Shown: one piece after another, positions 12,089 through 15,144 of the stretch
Numbering within the stretch: position 1 is the stretch's first letter
Layout of the letters: every line of letters begins with the position of its first letter
From: Candidatus Altarchaeota archaeon
GTDB taxonomy: Archaea; SpSt-1190
Length of the DNA stretch: 15,144 nucleotides
NCBI GenBank assembly: GCA_018221025.1
Contig: JAAOXX010000009.1
Location: forward strand, 1 to 15,144
Direction of reading: 5' to 3'
Program-made: the position numbers and the translations under genes
The notes under the pieces: model-generated
Seen by the model: the letters and a program-made list of their open reading frames with translations, nothing else
Databases searched by the model: none
Told to the model about the DNA's origin: nothing

Positions 12089-13476
12089 ATTTAGAAAATA
12101 TAGTAGAAAAAATAAAAAACAGTTCGGATTTAGCAGAAAAAACGGTGATGGTTTCGTTTATAGGTTTTGTTGGACTCACTGCAGTTTTACCGTGGAGTTC
12201 ATTCACAATGTTTAATTATTTCATGAAAGAGGCGCTAAAGGACTTTTTCTTAGCATTTTCGGTTATGTTTGGATTTTCAATGGCCCTTGGACTAACTACG
12301 GGATATCTCAAGTCTCAATATGAAAAAATATGGAATACCAAAGTTCTATGGGGGATAGTTGCACTGTGGTTTTTGAATTTTTATCTACTTTTGTCGCAGA
12401 CATCATTCAGCATATTTTCATTTACGCAGATGAATGGCTTTTGGTTCACTCTGATAAGCACAGTGCTTACGGGGCTCATAATACCAATGGTTAGTTTAAT
12501 CTTTGTAAACTTGGTGGACACACTAAAAAATAAAGAAGGTAGTTTAGCCAGTTCAGGGGGGGCACTTGCATGGATATTTTCAGTGGGCTGTCCATCTTGC
12601 GGTGCAGTATTGTATTCCGCATTGGGCGCCTCTGCAGGGTTGACCTTGCTCCCATTTAATGGACTGGGGCTGAAATTTATTTCCCTTGGATTGGTTGCAT
12701 TTTCAATAAACAGTCTGAATCCGACTAAGAAAAAAACAAAGCATACATTCAGGGTTGCTAAGACAGACCCCAAAACAGAAAAATTTGACAATACAGTACT
12801 CGCAGTATTGTTAATCGTGGGATTAGTCATGGCAGTAAACCAAGTTCAGATATTCAATTTGGCTAAAGTGATGGGCGCCCCAAGCATATTAGGAATAAAA
12901 AATACGGCGCTTGCAGGAACCTTGGCTGATGTTGATATATCTCAATTGACTTCGACTGCAGCTACAGTTTCATCGGTGTTTCCAGAACTAAAGAACGCCA
13001 AGAGTGAGGACGAGGTGGTTAACATCATGTTGTCTTCTGGAACACCAGAATATAGCGAGGCGCTCGGCGGAATAAGTTTTGACGATACTGTCGCATCCTT
13101 GGATTATTTGGCGAAATGGTATTTCGTAATAAAAGAAGATGTAAAGAAAGACTCCGCAAAGTGGCAGAGATACCTAAACTTGGCGGCGGCGCCAAGGGGA
13201 ATAAGTTGTGAGTTTTGTTGCGGTGTTGGTCCACAGGGAATAAGTGGTACAGGAGATTTGAAATGCGGATGCAAACACAATCCGGCAGCTCAAGCAGTAA
13301 CACTGGGGCTAATACAATATACAGACTACTCCGACGCAGAAATACTCAGAGAGGTCATGAGGTGGAAAACTATGTTTTATCCACGAGACATGGTGGCCGT
13401 TGGAATAGATGTGGCTGGAAAAGACCCATCACAAGTAAGTTCCGCGGCATTGCCGGGAATGGTGGGGGGGTGCTGA
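12085..13476 (+). CDS. Polytopic CPSC membrane protein with C-terminal Cys-rich domain and LPGMVGGC tail
   Basis: This 463-aa protein has two parts. Residues 1-255 hold six or seven helices, with G168-C169-P-S-C172-G at the start of a helix followed by LTLLPFNGLGLKFISLGLVAFS; such a membrane CPxC could carry electrons or metal ions. Residues 256-463 form a probably external domain with C375-E-F-C378-C379, G-C394-G-C396-K-H398-N, and a conserved-looking segment SDAEILREVMRWKTMFYP. That Cys cluster recalls PCYCGC-type metal-binding domains in logic, though I cannot align them. The protein ends LPGMVGGC, identical to the end of the 75-aa protein at 13945. It starts at an ATGA overlap with the CuA gene, which suggests joint function, perhaps copper loading or thiol reduction of the CuA site. 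Function is inferred; the exact family is unknown to me. Confidence 0.82.
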   Translation: MNLENIVEKIKNSSDLAEKTVMVSFIGFVGLTAVLPWSSFTMFNYFMKEALKDFFLAFSVMFGFSMALGLTTGYLKSQYEKIWNTKVLWGIVALWFLNFYLLLSQTSFSIFSFTQMNGFWFTLISTVLTGLIIPMVSLIFVNLVDTLKNKEGSLASSGGALAWIFSVGCPSCGAVLYSALGASAGLTLLPFNGLGLKFISLGLVAFSINSLNPTKKKTKHTFRVAKTDPKTEKFDNTVLAVLLIVGLVMAVNQVQIFNLAKVMGAPSILGIKNTALAGTLADVDISQLTSTAATVSSVFPELKNAKSEDEVVNIMLSSGTPEYSEALGGISFDDTVASLDYLAKWYFVIKEDVKKDSAKWQRYLNLAAAPRGISCEFCCGVGPQGISGTGDLKCGCKHNPAAQAVTLGLIQYTDYSDAEILREVMRWKTMFYPRDMVAVGIDVAGKDPSQVSSAALPGMVGGC

Positions 13477-13477
13477 A

Positions 13478-13936
13478 ATGAAAAAATTCGTAATAGTGAG
13501 TGTATTGGCAATTATCGCGGTATTTGGTGTTTTCCTTGGTTCAGGGGGTTCATCAGACCTCGAAGGGATTGATATAGAAATCTTCATGTCAGCAAGCTGC
13601 GGATGTTGCAGATTCTACTCGGATTACTTGAAATCGAAAGGGGCAGGGATGACAGTGAATACAGTCAGTAACAGTGAACTGTCCGAAATAAAGAGTTCAA
13701 TGGGAATACCAATCAATATGCAGAGCTGTCACACGCTGAAGGTTGGAAACTATTTCGTTGAGGGACATGTTCCAAAAGAAGCAATAATGAAACTAATTGA
13801 AGAAAAACCAGATATTGACGGCATTGCCTTGCCAGGTATGCCATCCGGGTCTCCCGGAATGTCTGGAACAAGAAAGGGTGAATTTACAATCTATTCCATA
13901 ACAAATGGGAAAGTGAGTGAATTTACAAGAATATAG
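13478..13936 (+). CDS. DUF411 (CopG-like) metal-binding protein, membrane-anchored
   Basis: This 152-aa protein is a clear DUF411 member, a family linked to copper handling. After an N-terminal helix (3-21), probably a signal anchor, come MSASCGCCRFYSDYL (CGCC at 41-44), SSMGIPINMQSCHTL (C84, H85), VEGHVPKEAI (94-103) and IALPGMPSGSPGM (116-128), all in family order. The cysteines, His and Met residues are plausible Cu(I) ligands. The C-terminal extension (GEFTIYSITNGKVSEF) is a short addition normal in the family. ATG 13478 follows the upstream stop by 1 nt with a GGTG-rich ribosome site. Between a CuA/CPSC pair and thioredoxin-like genes, it is a candidate copper donor for the CuA protein, which is inference. 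Confidence 0.92.
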   Translation: MKKFVIVSVLAIIAVFGVFLGSGGSSDLEGIDIEIFMSASCGCCRFYSDYLKSKGAGMTVNTVSNSELSEIKSSMGIPINMQSCHTLKVGNYFVEGHVPKEAIMKLIEEKPDIDGIALPGMPSGSPGMSGTRKGEFTIYSITNGKVSEFTRI

Positions 13937-13944
13937 GTGAAAAA

Positions 13945-14172
13945 ATGGAAATGAGCGGAAAGATGTGGGTAATGGCAATAGCCGTGGGCGCACTACTCGT
14001 AGTATCTTTGGTTCAGGCCGTAGAACTCATCGGATTAACCTCTTCAGTCGAGGGACTGAATACAGGGGGGATTACGACGACAAAACAGGCCGCACCAAAA
14101 AGCAGTAGTAGTTCCGGTGATACTCTTCAAAAGAGTATTCAAAACTTGCCGGGAATGGTAGGAGGATGTTAA
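13945..14172 (+). CDS. Small anchored protein with Ser-rich linker and LPGMVGGC C-terminus
   Basis: This 75-aa protein starts with a short polar tail, then one membrane helix (about residues 7-28: WVMAIAVGALLVVSLVQAV), followed by a low-complexity linker rich in Ser, Thr, Gly and Lys (TTTKQAAPKSSSSSGD) and the end LQKSIQNLPGMVGGC. The design is an anchored flexible arm that presents a C-terminal Met and Cys outside the cell. The last eight residues match the end of the CPSC protein at 12085-13476, but are spelled with different codons. GGTGA is 4 nt upstream of the ATG, a good ribosome site. No enzymatic domain is present. A Cu(I)- or thiol-carrying peptide, or a tail recognised by a processing enzyme, are both possible. 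Confidence 0.8.
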   Translation: MEMSGKMWVMAIAVGALLVVSLVQAVELIGLTSSVEGLNTGGITTTKQAAPKSSSSSGDTLQKSIQNLPGMVGGC

Positions 14173-14187
14173 GATGAGTCCTACCCC

Positions 14188-14203
14188 TTTTACTTATTTT
14201 TTT
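14188..14203 (+). terminator. T-rich stretch, possible archaeal terminator
   Basis: TTTTACTTATTTTTTT follows the 75-aa gene. Archaeal RNA polymerase pauses and terminates at oligo-T tracts without a hairpin, so some transcripts may end here. The next gene has a ribosome site but no clear TATA box at leaderless distance, so read-through probably also occurs. Confidence 0.4.
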
Positions 14204-14228
14204 GCTCAAAACTTTAAGGTGAATAAAA

Positions 14229-15144
14229 ATGAAAAAATCTAATAAAATTGACTTACAACCACGGGATTTAATTGCGGGGGGTGTAGTGCTGCTCGCAGTA
14301 ATAATGATAATTAATTCAATAACACTAATGAATGTTAAAGGAGTAATTGGTAATAAACTTGCAGAATTTGAAGAATCAAATAGACCGGCGGAATTGAAGA
14401 TGACTGTAATTTCAACAAGCTGTAAAGATTGTTTCAGTGTTAGTCAGGTTATCAATGACTTGAAAAATCAAAATGTGAAAATCACTGAAGAAAACTATGT
14501 TCCTGCAGAGAATGCTGAGGGTTTAATAGAAACTTATGGCATCACGCGCCTTCCAACCCTTGTGCTAACAGGGGAAGTGGACAAGGCAACCATCAGTGGC
14601 TTTGAAAAATCGGGGGATGCACTTGTGTTTAAGGACGTTAAAGCTCCCTTTATTGATGGAAGCGATTTGTCTGTCAGGGGTCGTATAAACTCTGTATTGA
14701 TTAAAGACGCAAGATGTGACTCGTGTCTGGACTTGGGAATTATTGTGGATAATTTAGAAAACAGCGGAATTAAGTTTTCAGAGAAAAAAGAATTACAGAT
14801 TAATTCGCAAGAAGCCACAGCATTGATAGGTGAGAACAGCATACAGAAGATTCCTGCCCTCTTGCTTTCTAAAGATGTGGCGCTCTACGATGCATGGGAG
14901 AGTGTCCAAGCAAGAACATCAGACAATTACTTCATAATGGAGGCTTCAGCTCCGTATGTGAATACAAGCACGAAGGAAATTCGCGGACTCGTGGGTTTAG
15001 TGATGCTTACAGATGAGTCCTGCAGTGATTGTTATGATGTTACGATTCATAAACAAGTATTGCCACGATTTGGGCTCGCAATAGCCGAAGAAAACACATA
15101 CAGCATCCAGTCAAGCGAGGGGGCAGAAATAGTCAAAAAATACA
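14229..15144 (+). CDS. Membrane-anchored protein with three thioredoxin-like CxDC modules, 3' end outside window
   Basis: The frame is open to the last base, giving at least 305 aa. A helix at about residues 14-34 anchors the chain. Three similar modules follow, each with a beta-strand then CxDC/CxSC and, in the first two, a cis-proline: VISTSCKDCF (C65, C68) with GITRLPTLVL; IKDARCDSCL (C163, C166) with SIQKIPALLL; LTDESCSDCY (C265, C268), truncated by the window end. The module spacing is about 100 residues, a thioredoxin-fold length. Acidic x-D or D-S between the cysteines differs from reductive CGPC or oxidative CPHC, so the function may be thiol-disulfide exchange or metal transfer. ATG 14229 has GGTGA 6 nt upstream. 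It follows the copper/thiol operon and could serve it as the reductant of cysteine ligands. Confidence 0.82.
   Translation, partial: MKKSNKIDLQPRDLIAGGVVLLAVIMIINSITLMNVKGVIGNKLAEFEESNRPAELKMTVISTSCKDCFSVSQVINDLKNQNVKITEENYVPAENAEGLIETYGITRLPTLVLTGEVDKATISGFEKSGDALVFKDVKAPFIDGSDLSVRGRINSVLIKDARCDSCLDLGIIVDNLENSGIKFSEKKELQINSQEATALIGENSIQKIPALLLSKDVALYDAWESVQARTSDNYFIMEASAPYVNTSTKEIRGLVGLVMLTDESCSDCYDVTIHKQVLPRFGLAIAEENTYSIQSSEGAEIVKKY

Noticed and set aside
13461..13472. The G-run near the end of the CPSC gene as a possible slippage or sequencing error creating a false C-terminus
   Set aside because: The same LPGMVGGC ending occurs in the 75-aa protein with different codons and no long G-run, so the frame here is right.
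13215..13481. An 88-aa ORF in the frame next to the Cys-rich domain
   Set aside because: It is fully covered by the CPSC protein, is basic and low in structure, and has no ribosome site.
14174..14242. A 22-codon ORF after the 75-aa protein gene
   Set aside because: No ribosome site, a composition dictated by the T-rich tract, and it overlaps the start of the next gene.
1..15144. CRISPR arrays, tRNA/rRNA genes, insertion sequences, attachment sites
   Set aside because: No regularly spaced direct repeats, tRNA-like folds with TTCNANNC arms, transposase motifs or terminal inverted repeats were recognised by eye.

Overview
This window looks like part of an archaeal chromosome. The evidence is Shine-Dalgarno sites of the GGAGGTGA type, TATA boxes (TTTTAAA-like) centred about 22-26 nt before several starts as expected for leaderless mRNAs, dense overlapping genes (ATGA, GTGA and TGATG junctions) and archaeal-type products. 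The DNA is A+T-rich. Small overlapping genes, many families of unknown function and a stand-alone CuA protein suggest an uncultivated, possibly DPANN-like lineage, but the sequence alone does not fix the phylum.

Left part (1-6453, + strand): a group 4 membrane-bound [NiFe] hydrogenase operon. In order it encodes the C-terminal part of the catalytic large subunit, the small [4Fe-4S] subunit, a 2x[4Fe-4S] ferredoxin subunit, a small membrane subunit, the NuoH-like membrane anchor, two tiny membrane subunits that appear to start at near-cognate codons (ATC and CTG), a NuoK-like subunit and three NuoL/M/N-like antiporter subunits. The membrane arm thus approaches that of complex I or Hyf hydrogenase. 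It should couple H2 turnover to H+ or Na+ movement. A perfect hairpin overlaps the two convergent stop codons at 6451-6470.

Middle part (6461-9102): on the minus strand is one ORF fusing a HycI-type hydrogenase maturation protease to HypC, with a good internal ribosome binding site in front of the HypC part. It diverges, from a shared TATA element, from a rubrerythrin-VIT1 (membrane ferritin/iron transporter) gene. Next come a peroxiredoxin pseudogene with an out-of-frame internal deletion that removes the peroxidatic cysteine, an intact nickel superoxide dismutase, and its S26-type maturation protease overlapping it by 4 nt. This is an iron and oxygen-defence cluster.

Right part (9103-15144, + strand): membrane-anchored or secreted thiol and copper proteins. 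A 40-aa peptide ending in Cys is followed by a membrane-tethered CPHC thioredoxin, a 3-TM protein and a membrane-anchored winged-helix regulator with an external CSHGTSC loop and a palindrome at its promoter. After these runs a tightly coupled operon: a 5-TM CPLC protein, a 55-aa ORF, a helical WCISKH protein, a CuA cupredoxin, a polytopic CPSC protein with a Cys-rich tail domain, a DUF411 protein, a 75-aa anchored peptide, and a protein with three thioredoxin-like CxDC modules that runs off the window. Two unrelated proteins here end in the same octapeptide LPGMVGGC, written with different codons, and DUF411 between them carries LPGMPSGSPGM. I infer an undescribed extracytoplasmic copper/thiol system, perhaps one that builds and services the stand-alone CuA protein. 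No tRNA, rRNA, CRISPR array or insertion sequence was seen.
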